A DNA stretch of 64,000 nucleotides from Vampirovibrio chlorellavorus (GTDB taxonomy: Bacteria > Cyanobacteriota > Vampirovibrionia > Vampirovibrionales > Vampirovibrionaceae): contig NZ_QFWH01000007.1 of assembly GCF_003149375.1 (NCBI RefSeq), positions 1 through 64,000 on the forward strand, written 5' to 3'. Of the stretch, positions 9,013 to 18,087 are shown piece by piece (within the stretch, counting starts at the first letter, position 1; every line of letters begins with the position of its first letter). The notes under the pieces were generated by a model. That model searched no databases and was not told where the DNA came from. It saw only the letters and a program-made list of their open reading frames with translations. Position numbers and translations under genes: made by a program.

Positions 9013-9486
9013 ATGATGGATTACACGGGAGTTTCACTCTACCCGGTTGCCGATACTGCCGAGAAAAGAAAAGCAGAGGCGGTGAAGGCCGACGGGGCTT
9101 CCCCGTTTATGAACCGGCCTGCGGTGAGTGCCGGGCAGGCTTCAGCGGTGAATCCATTTCAGTTGTATCAACCCCTGCAACAAGACGCCTCGACTTTTCG
9201 TTTTAAAGAGCCGCTGGCCCCGCCCAATCCCAATTTACCGCAATCCACGCAAACCCGGGTGACCCCGTTGGGCTTACTGCCTGCCAATTTGGCTCAACTG
9301 GTCAATGCCAATATGGAAAAGCTGGCCGGGCAAATTATGAGCTTTTTTAACGGGAACCGCAAGCAGAAACCCAGTGAGGAAGAGCAGTTGAACCGACAGC
9401 TCAATGACGCCTTCGGGGTGGGTTTGTTGGGAGAAGTGGTTAAAGTGGAAGAAGCCGCCAGCAGCCAAATGCAGGAAGGCGAATAG
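9013..9486 (+). CDS. Hypothetical protein
   Basis: A 157-residue protein of unrecognised family. The N-terminal two-thirds is Pro/Gln/Ala-rich and probably disordered (QLYQPLQQDAS, PLAPPNPNLPQS). The C-terminus is more ordered (LAQLVNANMEKLAGQIMSFF, EEEQLNRQLNDAFG) and ends in acidic residues. There is no signal peptide or membrane helix. It stands alone after an AT-rich 140-bp spacer that may hold its promoter. It could be a lineage-specific structural or secreted protein; function unknown. Confidence 0.7.
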   Translation: MMDYTGVSLYPVADTAEKRKAEAVKADGASPFMNRPAVSAGQASAVNPFQLYQPLQQDASTFRFKEPLAPPNPNLPQSTQTRVTPLGLLPANLAQLVNANMEKLAGQIMSFFNGNRKQKPSEEEQLNRQLNDAFGVGLLGEVVKVEEAASSQMQEGE

Positions 9487-9525
9487 GCTGAAGCGCCTTA
9501 GCTCATTCGGTTTAGACGATGCTGT

Positions 9526-9909
9526 TTACAGATTTGAGACCACAAAAAAGCTGGTGACGTAGTTAAGCAAGCGGCACGCCAGAAATAACCCCGCCGCATT
9601 GCGGTGAAAGACCCGACTGACTTCCCGCCCCTTGGCCAGACGGATACCGGTGCCGATTTGCACAAAGTATAAAACCAGCATAAAGGCCGACACCGAGACG
9701 TGAAAATAAAGAAGGCCTTCATCCGCCCCGCTGCTCATGGTTTTCTGCAAGGTGGCGATGGCGTGCCGGTTCAGTTCAATGTACAGCAACAGGCCCAGGT
9801 CAATCAGGAAGGCCAGACTCATGGCCGGGATATGTACAGCCCGTTGCTTCTTGAACTTCCAGCCAACCAAAATTAGTAGGACTGCCAGTGTGGAAATCGC
9901 GATCAACAT
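9526..9909 (-). CDS. Four-helix membrane protein, DUF420-like
   Basis: 127 residues with four hydrophobic segments (about 2-17, 28-47, 66-88, 103-125). Histidines lie at helix boundaries (VHIPAMSLAFLIDL, YFHVSVSAFML, VFHRNAAGLFL), a pattern resembling DUF420/YozB-type membrane proteins, some linked to cytochrome oxidase biogenesis. The assignment is by pattern only. It is convergent with the preceding hypothetical gene and 62 bp downstream of the 252-residue gene on the same strand. Confidence 0.65.
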   Translation of the reverse strand: MLIAISTLAVLLILVGWKFKKQRAVHIPAMSLAFLIDLGLLLYIELNRHAIATLQKTMSSGADEGLLYFHVSVSAFMLVLYFVQIGTGIRLAKGREVSRVFHRNAAGLFLACRLLNYVTSFFVVSNL

Positions 9910-9971
9910 AGTGGCATTCTAGGGGAAGCGCTGCGGTTCCGCAAGTCAATCCGGGATATCCCTTTTGCGGG

Positions 9972-10730
9972 TTACTTTGGCGCCTTCTCCAACAGGAAAA
10001 ACAGGGCCAGTAAGGCAAAGCGGGGCAGCAAAAAGACCTTGCGCAAGGCGCTGGGGCAGTTGATTTTCTGCAGACCTTTATGAATAAGAGTGAACGGAGC
10101 GGCCAGAAAGCGAACCCAGCTTTTGGTCAAGGCGTTTTTAGCGTTTACTAACTTAGCTAAGTTTCTATATAACCAGCTACCTTTGGTTTTCTCACTGATT
10201 TGTAACTTCTTCTGGATTTTCTGGTTATTCTCAAAGTCAGCGCTACCGGGTTTGGCAGGAAACAGGGAACCGATGAAGTTGTTCCAGCGTGTGGACAACT
10301 CATTGAAACTGACGGTATCTTTGTTCCAGTGGTTGGCGATTTCCTCCGCCCGCACCGCCGGATGATTCTGCAGGCTGGGGTCCTTGGTATAAGTTTCCAG
10401 GGCCTTGTCGCCTTTTTTGCTCAGGTAGCCAGCAACGGGCATCCCCAGAATGCCCAGCGCCCAGCCCACAACCGGAATGGTAAACAGCGCCGGGAAAACG
10501 ACATCGGTGCCGTATTTTTTAACGAAAGCCTTGGCCACTTGCGGGTTGTTTTTATTGCTAAAATGGCTGCGCAAGGTCTGCCAGGCGGTTCCCAGGGAGA
10601 TGCCGGTGGTGCTTCCCCCGCCAAACTGAACCGAAGCAGGCCTGTTGACCTGACTGCGAACGACCGCCCCCGCCAATTGTCGGGGCTGTTGCAGCGGTAA
10701 CGATGACATTGAGTGGGAATTGACGTTCAC
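9972..10730 (-). CDS. Hypothetical protein with ASVQFGG leader motif
   Basis: 252 residues of unrecognised family. A Ser/Gln/Pro-rich N-terminal leader ends in ASVQFGG (residues 32-38). A nearly identical heptad, ASVQFAG, ends the leader of the hydrolase at 60032-61261. A Gly/Val/Pro-rich hydrophobic segment (FPALFTIPVVGWALGILG, about 82-105) could be a membrane hairpin, and the C-terminus has a second hydrophobic stretch (LPRFALLALFFLLEK). The context gives no function. Confidence 0.68.
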   Translation of the reverse strand: MNVNSHSMSSLPLQQPRQLAGAVVRSQVNRPASVQFGGGSTTGISLGTAWQTLRSHFSNKNNPQVAKAFVKKYGTDVVFPALFTIPVVGWALGILGMPVAGYLSKKGDKALETYTKDPSLQNHPAVRAEEIANHWNKDTVSFNELSTRWNNFIGSLFPAKPGSADFENNQKIQKKLQISEKTKGSWLYRNLAKLVNAKNALTKSWVRFLAAPFTLIHKGLQKINCPSALRKVFLLPRFALLALFFLLEKAPK

Positions 10731-10897
10731 GAGAATCCTTCTGGCCCGACACGGACTTCCTGACGCTCGACGAGCGCTTGCGTTGACTGAGGCTATAAAA
10801 CCGAAAAATGCACTTTGTTGACTCCGATTATCACAAAGTATTACAAAAGTTTTCGATTTTTACGAATAGCCTCAAGTTTTTAGACGCATGGTTCGAT

Positions 10898-10990
10898 AAG
10901 GAGGTAATACAAAAGGTGTAGTTAATGGATAAAGTCCCCGGCGTGAGATAGGGGTTTCCCCAAGCAGCGTGATAGCACGAGGAACGAGAT
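10898..10990 (+). promoter_or_regulatory. Structured leader of the YvyF-like gene
   Basis: The leader holds a full consensus Shine-Dalgarno AAGGAGGT (10898-10905), followed by GTG directly joined to TAG (10916-10921). An 8-codon mini-frame ATG...TAG runs 10925-10951. Two hairpins follow, GGGG-TTT-CCCC (10951-10961) and CGTG-ATAG-CACG (10968-10979), the second touching the GAGGA before the ATG at 10991. This could be a translational control leader. The elements are seen; a regulatory role is inferred. Confidence 0.35.
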
Positions 10991-11479
10991 ATGGTTGGAT
11001 CAGTCATTAATTGCAAGCGTTGTAACAAGATTTTTCAGAAAGTAACCGCCAATGAGCATTGCCCGGCCTGTATTCGGCTGGAGGAAGAGGAAGTGACCAA
11101 ACTGTACCGACGGTTGCAAAAAAGTTCCGCCGATGGCGGCATCACCATTGATGAACTGTCCGTGGAATTGGAAATTTCGGTGGAAACCATTGAACGCTAC
11201 TATCTGGAAGGCAAGTTGACCACCGGGGTAATGTTCCTGAAAACCGCCTGTCAGGGATGCGGGGCCATTATCCGGGAAATTCAGCGGAAAGGCCGCTTTT
11301 GCGTCACCTGTAGCGAGGAAACCGCCAACAAAGCCGGGGTGGAGGTCAAATACATGCAAACCATCCAGAAAGAAGAGGAAGCCGAACGACGTCGGCAGGA
11401 GCAATTGCAATTGCTCAAGAAAAATCAGCCCAGTAAGACCCAGCCCCGTAAATTTGGATTCAGCCGTTCCGGTTTTTAG
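10991..11479 (+). CDS. YvyF-like flagellar-operon-type zinc protein
   Basis: 162 residues. The N-terminal zinc finger INCKRCNKIF...EHCPACIRLEEEE, followed by a small HTH-like region (GITIDELSVELEISVETIERYYLEGKL), matches the YvyF/TIGR03826 proteins often coded near flgM-flgK in Gram-positives. A second knuckle (CQGCG...FCVTC) follows near residue 88, then a charged helix and a Lys/Arg/Gln-rich tail. The role in flagellar gene expression in relatives is poorly defined. No flagellar structural gene is adjacent, though an FlbD-like gene lies 5 kb away. Confidence 0.72.
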   Translation: MVGSVINCKRCNKIFQKVTANEHCPACIRLEEEEVTKLYRRLQKSSADGGITIDELSVELEISVETIERYYLEGKLTTGVMFLKTACQGCGAIIREIQRKGRFCVTCSEETANKAGVEVKYMQTIQKEEEAERRRQEQLQLLKKNQPSKTQPRKFGFSRSGF

Positions 11480-11609
11480 GGGGGGACACGCCTCCGGCTC
11501 AGGCCTTCATTTCTGGCAAGCTGAACTTTCAATGGTCAACTCCGCTAAAAAGCGGGATAATAGTGATTGGGGAAATCTGTGATGTTGACCAAAGAGGGGC
11601 CCAGCGTTC

Positions 11610-13136
11610 ATGACCAATCCGGTAACGCCTGAGACGGACAGCAATCAATCGCTTCAGCAACCTGCGGCCACGGCCCACCCGGTGCCGGATGGAAAGCCCG
11701 GGCCGACCAGGGCGGTGAACGAGCAAACCGTGCATCGCCGCACCAGCGTGGCCGATCCCATTCACGGGCTGATTCAGTTCGACCGCAACGATCCCTCCCA
11801 AAACCTGCTGCTCAGCGTGATGAACAGCAAGGCCTTCCAGCGCTTGCGGCGGGTCAAGCAAATGGGTCTGGCCGAATTTGTCTTTCCCGGGGCCACCCAC
11901 TCCCGCTTTGTGCATAGCATTGGGTCGGCCTCCCTGATGATGCAGGCATTGGAGCAGTTGAACCGGCATCCCAAGACCAAAGTCTTGCTGGACAGCCATT
12001 ACCCCAATACCAATATTCCTCTCAGTCGCTTGCTGTTGCTGGGCATTCTGGTGCATGACATTGGCCATACCCCGCTCTCCCACACCCTGGAAGACATTCT
12101 GGGGCTGGAAGAGCAGGGTTTGCTGCACGACAAGCACTGGAACCGGAAAATCCTGACCGAAGATCCAGAGTTGCAAAAGATCTGGAAGCGCTTTGGCCCG
12201 GAACTGCCCCAGGCCATGCTGAACTTTATGGGCGATGGGGCCCCCAAGCACTTTTTAGCCCAACTGATCTCCAGTCAGCTGGACATGGACCGTCTGGATT
12301 ATTTACAGCGGGACAGCCACTTTTTAGGCGTGCAGTACGGACGCATCGAGGCAGCCCGCATCATCGCCAACCTGGAATTGGCCAAGCTGCCCAACGGCAA
12401 GGACGTGGTGGCGGTTCGGGAAGAGGCCGTTCCGGCCATTGAGCATTACCTGTTCGGGCGGCATCAGGCTTACAAAATGGCCTTGCACTCTTTGGATAAA
12501 GCCTCCGAGGCCCTGTTGAAGAAGGTGCTGATGCGCTTTCAGTGGGCACGCCAGCAGGGCATTTCCACCGGGGCTCCGGCTGATGAACTGTATCAACTCA
12601 TGACCGACGGCAAGGCCCTGAGTACCGAGCAGTACCTGCGTATGGATGATTGCTACCTGTGGGAGAAGATCAACCAGTGGGCCAGCCATAGCGAGGATCA
12701 ACTGCTCAGCGATTTGGCTAACCGCATGCTGCGCCATAACCTGCTGAAGTTTGTGGACCTGGCCAAGTACGGTTTTGGCGGAGCCAGCGTGCAGGAATTA
12801 GAACCCGTATACGCTGCTTTGCAGGCCCACTACGAAAAACGGGGCCTGTCCATGGAGTTTTGCTTTGAGGAAACCGTGGTGCATTCCAAGCCCATGTACC
12901 AGCCGCCGGATTGCCGGGAACCCATCTGGATTCGCACCACCCGGGGCAATGTGGTGGATCTGCGGGAAATTTCCTCCTTTTCCCTGTCCGTCAAGCCGGA
13001 TACCAATTTAAAGCACCTGCTGTTCGTGTGGGATCGCGAAGCCATGAAAGTGCTGATTCAGGCCTTGGAGCAGCATCTGCCCATTCCGGCCCTGCCCAAG
13101 GGGGAAGAACATCTGGAGAACGAGGGCTGGTTGTGA
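11610..13136 (+). CDS. HD-domain phosphohydrolase, dGTPase/SAMHD1-like
   Basis: 508 residues. A disordered N-terminus of about 45 residues leads into SVADPIHGLIQF and RLRRVKQMGLAEFVFPGATH. The metal-binding HD residues are visible in HSRFVHSIG, LVHDIGHTPLSH (HD pair) and LDMDRLDYLQRDS (distal Asp). These are hallmarks of the YwfO/dNTPase-like HD family, which removes triphosphate from dNTPs or acts on related nucleotides. Substrate cannot be assigned. AGAGGGG precedes the ATG by about 11 nt. The gene is monocistronic in appearance. Confidence 0.88.
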   Translation: MTNPVTPETDSNQSLQQPAATAHPVPDGKPGPTRAVNEQTVHRRTSVADPIHGLIQFDRNDPSQNLLLSVMNSKAFQRLRRVKQMGLAEFVFPGATHSRFVHSIGSASLMMQALEQLNRHPKTKVLLDSHYPNTNIPLSRLLLLGILVHDIGHTPLSHTLEDILGLEEQGLLHDKHWNRKILTEDPELQKIWKRFGPELPQAMLNFMGDGAPKHFLAQLISSQLDMDRLDYLQRDSHFLGVQYGRIEAARIIANLELAKLPNGKDVVAVREEAVPAIEHYLFGRHQAYKMALHSLDKASEALLKKVLMRFQWARQQGISTGAPADELYQLMTDGKALSTEQYLRMDDCYLWEKINQWASHSEDQLLSDLANRMLRHNLLKFVDLAKYGFGGASVQELEPVYAALQAHYEKRGLSMEFCFEETVVHSKPMYQPPDCREPIWIRTTRGNVVDLREISSFSLSVKPDTNLKHLLFVWDREAMKVLIQALEQHLPIPALPKGEEHLENEGWL

Positions 13137-13270
13137 GGGCTGTCGTTTCGGACCAATCATTAAATCATCCTAAACTTTCCGGCCATTGGTTGAGTCCGGG
13201 GGGATAATACCATTAGTAAGGGGGCTACCCGGCCCGGTCACAATGCCCGGCTTTGCGGTTACTCCCGGTC

Positions 13271-13290
13271 AATTGCAACTAATTGCAACT
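13271..13290. repeat. Perfect tandem duplication of a 10-mer before clpB
   Basis: AATTGCAACT occurs twice back to back (13271-13280 and 13281-13290), ending at the Shine-Dalgarno AGGGG of clpB. It may be simple slippage or a paired binding site. Confidence 0.75.
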
Positions 13291-13304
13291 AGGGGATGCA
13301 CACC

Positions 13305-15992
13305 ATGATTGATATGGATAAACTGACCACTCAGGCCCAGGACGCGTTTGTGGACGCCCAGAGTATCCTGAAGCGTTTTGAGCAGAACCAGCTGGATGCC
13401 GAGCATATTTTGCTGGCCCTGCTGGAGAACGACAAGGGACTGGTGGCCCGTATCTTTCAACAACTCAATATTGAGCCCCGAGACTTGCGCCAGGAGCTGG
13501 AAGCCGCCTTGGCCAAGCGCACCCGGGCCACCGTGCATGCTCTGGAATCGGGTCAGGTATTTATCACCCCCCGGTTGAAAAAACTGCTGGATGAAGCGGC
13601 GGGTGAAGCCGAGCGGCTCAAGGATTCCTATGTCAGCACCGAGCATATTTTGCTGGCCATGCTGGAAACCGGCGGGGAAGTCAGCGATTTGCTGCGCAAG
13701 CGGAACCTGAGCAAGAACAATATTTACGCCATCCTCAAGGACATCCGGGGCGGGCGCAAAGCGGATTCTCAGAATGCCGAGGGCAACTATCAGTCCCTGG
13801 AAAAGTACGGCAAGGATCTCACCGCCGTGGCCCGCAGCGGCAAGCTGGACCCGGTCATCGGGCGGCAGGAAGAGATTCGCCGGGTCATTCAGGTCCTCAG
13901 CCGCCGCACCAAGAACAACCCGGTCTTAATCGGGGAGCCCGGCGTGGGGAAAACGGCCATTGTGGAGGGCTTGGCCCTGCGCATTATCAACGGGGATGTG
14001 CCGGAGAGCCTGAAAAACCGCAAGCTGATTTCGCTGGATATGGGCGCGTTAATCGCCGGGGCCAAGTACCGGGGCGAGTTCGAGGAGCGCCTGAAATCCG
14101 TCTTGAAAGAAGTGCAATCGGCGGAAGGCGATATCATCCTGTTCATCGATGAATTGCACACCGTGGTGGGGGCTGGGGCGACCGATGGGGCCATGGATGC
14201 CAGCAACCTGCTGAAGCCCATGCTGGCCCGGGGGGAGCTGCATTGCATTGGGGCCACCACCATTAATGAGTACCGAAAGTACATTGAGAAAGACGCCGCC
14301 CTGGAGCGCCGTTTTCAGCCGGTCATGGTCAATGAGCCCAGCGTGGAAGATACCATTAGCATTTTGCGGGGCTTGAAAGACCGCTACGAAGTGCATCACG
14401 GGGTGCGCATCAAGGATTCCGCCATTATCGCCGCCGCCACGTTATCGCACCGTTACATCAGCGATCGGTTTTTGCCGGACAAGGCCATTGATTTGATCGA
14501 CGAGGCCTCTTCCAAGATTCGCATGGAAATTGACAGCCTGCCTCAGGAACTGGACGAGATTTCCCGGCATCTCATGCAACTGGAAATTGAGGCCGAAGCG
14601 CTGAAGAAGGAGCAGGACAGCGCTTCTCAGGACCGTTTGAAACGGCTGGAGCAGGAAATCGCCACATTGCGCCAGCAAAAAGACGCCTTTGAATCGGCCT
14701 GGAAAGCGGAGAAAGAAGACATTCAGGCCGTTCAACGCATTAAGGAGGCCATGGAGCAAACCCGGGTGGAAATTGAGCAGGCCGAACGGGAAACCGATCT
14801 GGCCCGGGCCGCTGAGCTGAAATATGGCCGCCTGCGGGAATTGCAAACCCAGCTGGAAGCGGAAGAACGCAAGCTGAATGCCGGGACAAAAGCCGATGGC
14901 AAGCCCATGCTGAAAGAAGAAATCGACGAAGAGGACATCGCCGAGGTCATCAGCCGCTGGACGGGCATTCCGGTGGCCAAGCTGATGGAAGGCGAGGTGG
15001 AAAAGCTGCTGAAGATGGAAGAATTTCTGCACCAACGGGTGGTGGGACAGGAACAGGCCGTGCAGGTCGTTTCCGAAGCGGTGCGCCGGGCAAGGGCTGG
15101 ACTGAAGGACGAAAGCCGTCCCATTGGGGCGTTTCTGTTCCTGGGGCCCACCGGGGTGGGTAAAACGGAGCTGACCAAAGCCCTGGCCGAATACCTGTTT
15201 AACGATGACAGCGCCGTGGTGCGCATTGATATGAGCGAGTACATGGAGAAACACGCCGTGGCCCGGCTGATTGGGGCCCCTCCCGGCTATGTGGGCTACG
15301 ATGAGGGTGGACAGTTGACCGAGGCCGTTCGCCGCAAGCCCTATTCCGTGGTGCTGTTTGATGAGGTGGAAAAAGCCCACCCGGATGTCTTTAACGTCCT
15401 GCTGCAAGTGATGGATGAGGGGCGTCTGACCGACAGCAAGGGCCGCACCGTGGACTTCCGCAACACGCTGATCATCCTGACCAGTAACATCGGCAGTCCC
15501 ATCATTCTGGAAGCTCGACTGAAGGGTAGTCTGGCCCAGCCGGGTAGCGATGAAGCCATGCGGGAGCGGGTCATGGAAGAAGTGCGGGCCAGCTTCCGCC
15601 CCGAATTCATTAACCGGCTGGATGACATCGTGTTCTTTGAAGCGCTGAAGCCCCAAGACCTGCGGCGGATTGTGGATATTCAGTTAAAGCGCTTGCACAA
15701 GCTGTTGGCCAACCGTCACATCGCCATCGAACTGAGCGAGGAGGCCAAAGATCATTTGGGCAATCTGGGCTATGACCCCATTTACGGGGCCCGTCCGCTG
15801 AAGCGGGTCATTCGCAAGTACCTGGAAAATCCCCTGGCCAGTCTGTTGCTGGAAGGGCGTTTCAAGGATGGGGATCGGGTTCTTGCCGAAGTGGATCCGC
15901 TGAACGACAAGCTGTTATTCAGCCGGAAACCGGCCTCAGCGCAAAGCAGTCATCAAGCCACGGAAACCGCAGCGGGGAGCCAGCGTCCATGA
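13305..15992 (+). CDS. clpB: ATP-dependent disaggregase ClpB
   Basis: Hexameric AAA+ chaperone that, with DnaK, extracts polypeptides from aggregates. Domains in order: double Clp-N repeat (about 1-145), first AAA+ with Walker A GEPGVGKT and Walker B ILFIDELH, a coiled-coil middle domain (about 405-520, rich in Glu/Lys/Gln), second AAA+ with GPTGVGKT and [11 protein letters not shown], and the C-terminal small domain with [10 protein letters not shown]. The start at 13305 is chosen because AGGGG sits 9 nt upstream; the in-frame ATG at 13296 would touch the Shine-Dalgarno. Length (895) is standard. Its stop overlaps flbD by 4 bp. Confidence 0.97.
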   Translation: MIDMDKLTTQAQDAFVDAQSILKRFEQNQLDAEHILLALLENDKGLVARIFQQLNIEPRDLRQELEAALAKRTRATVHALESGQVFITPRLKKLLDEAAGEAERLKDSYVSTEHILLAMLETGGEVSDLLRKRNLSKNNIYAILKDIRGGRKADSQNAEGNYQSLEKYGKDLTAVARSGKLDPVIGRQEEIRRVIQVLSRRTKNNPVLIGEPGVGKTAIVEGLALRIINGDVPESLKNRKLISLDMGALIAGAKYRGEFEERLKSVLKEVQSAEGDIILFIDELHTVVGAGATDGAMDASNLLKPMLARGELHCIGATTINEYRKYIEKDAALERRFQPVMVNEPSVEDTISILRGLKDRYEVHHGVRIKDSAIIAAATLSHRYISDRFLPDKAIDLIDEASSKIRMEIDSLPQELDEISRHLMQLEIEAEALKKEQDSASQDRLKRLEQEIATLRQQKDAFESAWKAEKEDIQAVQRIKEAMEQTRVEIEQAERETDLARAAELKYGRLRELQTQLEAEERKLNAGTKADGKPMLKEEIDEEDIAEVISRWTGIPVAKLMEGEVEKLLKMEEFLHQRVVGQEQAVQVVSEAVRRARAGLKDESRPIGAFLFLGPTGVGKTELTKALAEYLFNDDSAVVRIDMSEYMEKHAVARLIGAPPGYVGYDEGGQLTEAVRRKPYSVVLFDEVEKAHPDVFNVLLQVMDEGRLTDSKGRTVDFRNTLIILTSNIGSPIILEARLKGSLAQPGSDEAMRERVMEEVRASFRPEFINRLDDIVFFEALKPQDLRRIVDIQLKRLHKLLANRHIAIELSEEAKDHLGNLGYDPIYGARPLKRVIRKYLENPLASLLLEGRFKDGDRVLAEVDPLNDKLLFSRKPASAQSSHQATETAAGSQRP

Positions 15993-16222
15993 TTGAAGTC
16001 TCTCGATTAAACGGCAGTATTTATTTTCTCAATCCGGATTTGATCCTGACTCTGGAGGCCACCCCGGATACGGTGATCACCCTGACCACCGGGGAGAAAC
16101 TGATGGTGCGGGAATCCCCGCAGGAGCTGATTGATCGCTTTGTGGCCTTCAAGCGGCGCATTGTCTCTGAACTGCCCGAGGTCAAGGCGCAAACGCCCCT
16201 GACTTCAACCATTTCGGAATGA
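15989..16222 (+). CDS. flbD: Flagellar FlbD family protein
   Basis: 77 residues matching the FlbD family of small proteins: [36 protein letters not shown], and ESPQELIDRFVAFKRRI. In other bacteria it sits in flagellar operons near motA/fliL. Here its ATG overlaps the clpB stop (ATGA), implying translational coupling to the chaperone, an unusual partner. The C-terminal Pro/Thr tail is variable. No flagellar genes follow; an inverted-repeat element lies downstream. Confidence 0.85.
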   Translation: MIEVSRLNGSIYFLNPDLILTLEATPDTVITLTTGEKLMVRESPQELIDRFVAFKRRIVSELPEVKAQTPLTSTISE

Positions 16223-16240
16223 TTCTCCACCGTGCTATTT

Positions 16241-16363
16241 GTCATTCCCGCGGAAGCGGGAATCCAGATTTATAGTGCTTAATTAGCCAGAAAATATCCC
16301 TCCTAATGCTCTTTTCCTGGATTCCCGCTTTCCGCGGGAATGACAGCTCAAGTGCGGGAATGA
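16241..16363. mobile_element. MITE-like inverted repeat element (GTCATTCCCGCG family)
   Basis: The left arm (16241-16267, starting GTCATTCCCGCGGAAGCGGG) is repeated in inverted orientation at 16317-16344 with one base of length difference. The spacer is a 49-bp AT-rich stretch. Each arm is itself a hairpin (CCCGC/GCGGG). A third partial copy, GCGGGAATGAC, lies at 16353-16363. This resembles the widespread CATTCCCGC small palindromic repeats of many bacteria. It sits between convergent flbD and the hydrolase gene and may also terminate both transcripts. Confidence 0.72.
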
Positions 16364-16469
16364 CCGTCCTAGATATGAAAAGCAAAGTAAAACAAGTGCA
16401 TCCAACTTGGACAGTCGGCCTTGGGATAGTATCGAATTATTTTGGGCTGCCGTCTGCTAAGTTCAGCTT

Positions 16470-17381
16470 TTAGCTCAATCCGCCAAGGCGCTCGAAGCCA
16501 AGCTGGATGGCTTGTTCGCTGAAGCCATGTTGTTTGAGAATGATGGCCAATTCCAGGGCATGTGCGCCTTGACGCATGTTTTCATTCAGCCAATCTTGCC
16601 AGTGAGGCGGGAGTTCAGAAGTACCCATGGGCAGGTCGAAATCCAGCAAGTGCTTTGCCAGCACCGCATCCATTTGCCCCTGATCGATCAGATGCTGCAC
16701 CACGGCATGCCCGGAGCGGGGCACCGGATACAGGCTGCAATTGGGCAATGCACCGTAGCGATGGGCGTGTAACACATCCAGATTGACCGACTCCGGGGCA
16801 TTGGCATCCGGCTGAGTGCCGAAAATCACCCGTAAGTCACAAGTAGACTGGCGCTCTCGGGATAATTGGGGGAGATCCGCATACAGCGACGGCGGCGGAT
16901 GGTCGTGCAAATCCAGCATGACCCGCAGCCAGCGGCGATCATGATAAGTCAGGGCCTGCTCCACATTCAGAAAGGACAAGGGCCCAAAGGCCACGATGCG
17001 CTTCACCTTGAGCAAAATACCAAACATTATGGCCGCATAGGCTCCCATGGACTGCCCGATGGTAATGACATGACTGGGCTGGATTCGGGCGATGAGCTGT
17101 CGCAGGCTGTCGGCCACTGCATCCACATGGCTGCCCAATCCGGGAATTTCCCGGTGATACCAGCTATTGGTACAATCTCGAATCAAAATACGATTAAACA
17201 CTTGCCCCGTGGTGACTTCCAGCTTTTTGACCCGACCGTAAAAGTCGAAAGCAGGTCGTTGCTCCCAGTTCACAAACCCAAAGCTGAGGATTAAGGGCTT
17301 TCCCGGGTGAATTTGATCCACCAGAACGGCGGCCTCGCTCTGGTCTACAATGTCATTGGTCAAGGGGATGGTAGGAAGCAT
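16470..17381 (-). CDS. Alpha/beta-hydrolase fold protein
   Basis: 303 residues. The nucleophile elbow ITIGQSMGAYAA (G-x-S-x-G) near residue 110 and a late His in SGHAVVQHLID mark a serine hydrolase of the alpha/beta fold. The start (LVDQIHPGKPLILSFGFVNW) resembles the first strands of the fold. The C-terminal 60 residues form a helical add-on (DWLNENMRQGAHALELAIIL). Substrate is unknown. It follows trmD by 13 bp and is the last gene of ylqD-rimM-trmD. Confidence 0.75.
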   Translation of the reverse strand: MLPTIPLTNDIVDQSEAAVLVDQIHPGKPLILSFGFVNWEQRPAFDFYGRVKKLEVTTGQVFNRILIRDCTNSWYHREIPGLGSHVDAVADSLRQLIARIQPSHVITIGQSMGAYAAIMFGILLKVKRIVAFGPLSFLNVEQALTYHDRRWLRVMLDLHDHPPPSLYADLPQLSRERQSTCDLRVIFGTQPDANAPESVNLDVLHAHRYGALPNCSLYPVPRSGHAVVQHLIDQGQMDAVLAKHLLDFDLPMGTSELPPHWQDWLNENMRQGAHALELAIILKQHGFSEQAIQLGFERLGGLS

Positions 17382-17394
17382 ACGAGAGGGTCAT

Positions 17395-18081
17395 TCAGCG
17401 CTGCAACAAGTCGGGACGCAATCGCTGAGTGCGTTCCAAGGCTTGGGCCTTGCGCCATTGCTCGATGGCGGCATGATTGCCGCTAAGTAGTACCTCGGGC
17501 ACCTGTAAGCCCTTATATTCAGCGGGACGGGTGTAGTGGGGGTAATCCAAGAGGCCATCGTAGAAAGAATCCGCCTGCACGGAGGTGAACTTTTGCACCG
17601 CCCCGGGCAGCAGCCGGGTCACAGCATCCACAATGCTCAAGGCGGGCAATTCGCCGCCGGTCAGCACGTAATCTCCCATGGAAACCTCTTCCATCTCAGG
17701 GATCAGGCTCTTGATGCGCTCATCAAAGCCTTCGTAGTGTCCGCAAAAAAGAACCACTTGGCGGGCCTCACTCAATTCCAGGGCGAAACGATGGTCAAAT
17801 CGCCTCCCGGTGGGCGTGGTCATCAGCACCCGGGCCGGTTGCTGGAGTGGTAACAGGCTTTGGTAGGCGCTTTCTAGCGGTTGGCAGGTCAAAACCATGC
17901 CACTACCGCCCCCAAAGGGAGAGTCATCCACCTTGCGATGGGCATCCGCGCTGAAGTCCCGGAAGTTAATGGCCTCAATCTCCACCACGCCTTTTTGGCG
18001 GGCCCGACCCACGATGCTGGCCGAAACATAGGCTTCAATCACGTCTGGAAACAGGGTCAGGATACTGAATTTCATGGGCAA
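17395..18081 (-). CDS. trmD: tRNA (guanine-37-N1)-methyltransferase
   Basis: SPOUT methyltransferase using AdoMet to make m1G37 in tRNAs reading CNN codons, preventing frameshifts. Signatures: MKFSILTLFPDVIEAYVSASI, DDSPFGGGSGMVL, LFCGHYEGFDERI (knot), MGDYVLTGGELPAL and LDYPHYTRP. Length (228) is normal. It follows rimM with a 6-bp gap, the common bacterial order; no rpsP or rplS is present in this unit. Confidence 0.97.
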   Translation of the reverse strand: MPMKFSILTLFPDVIEAYVSASIVGRARQKGVVEIEAINFRDFSADAHRKVDDSPFGGGSGMVLTCQPLESAYQSLLPLQQPARVLMTTPTGRRFDHRFALELSEARQVVLFCGHYEGFDERIKSLIPEMEEVSMGDYVLTGGELPALSIVDAVTRLLPGAVQKFTSVQADSFYDGLLDYPHYTRPAEYKGLQVPEVLLSGNHAAIEQWRKAQALERTQRLRPDLLQR

Positions 18082-18087
18082 CGGCGC

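Noticed and set aside
14442-15656. 404-codon minus-strand frame inside clpB
   Set aside because: Complete overlap with conserved ClpB domains; composition typical of antisense shadow frames.
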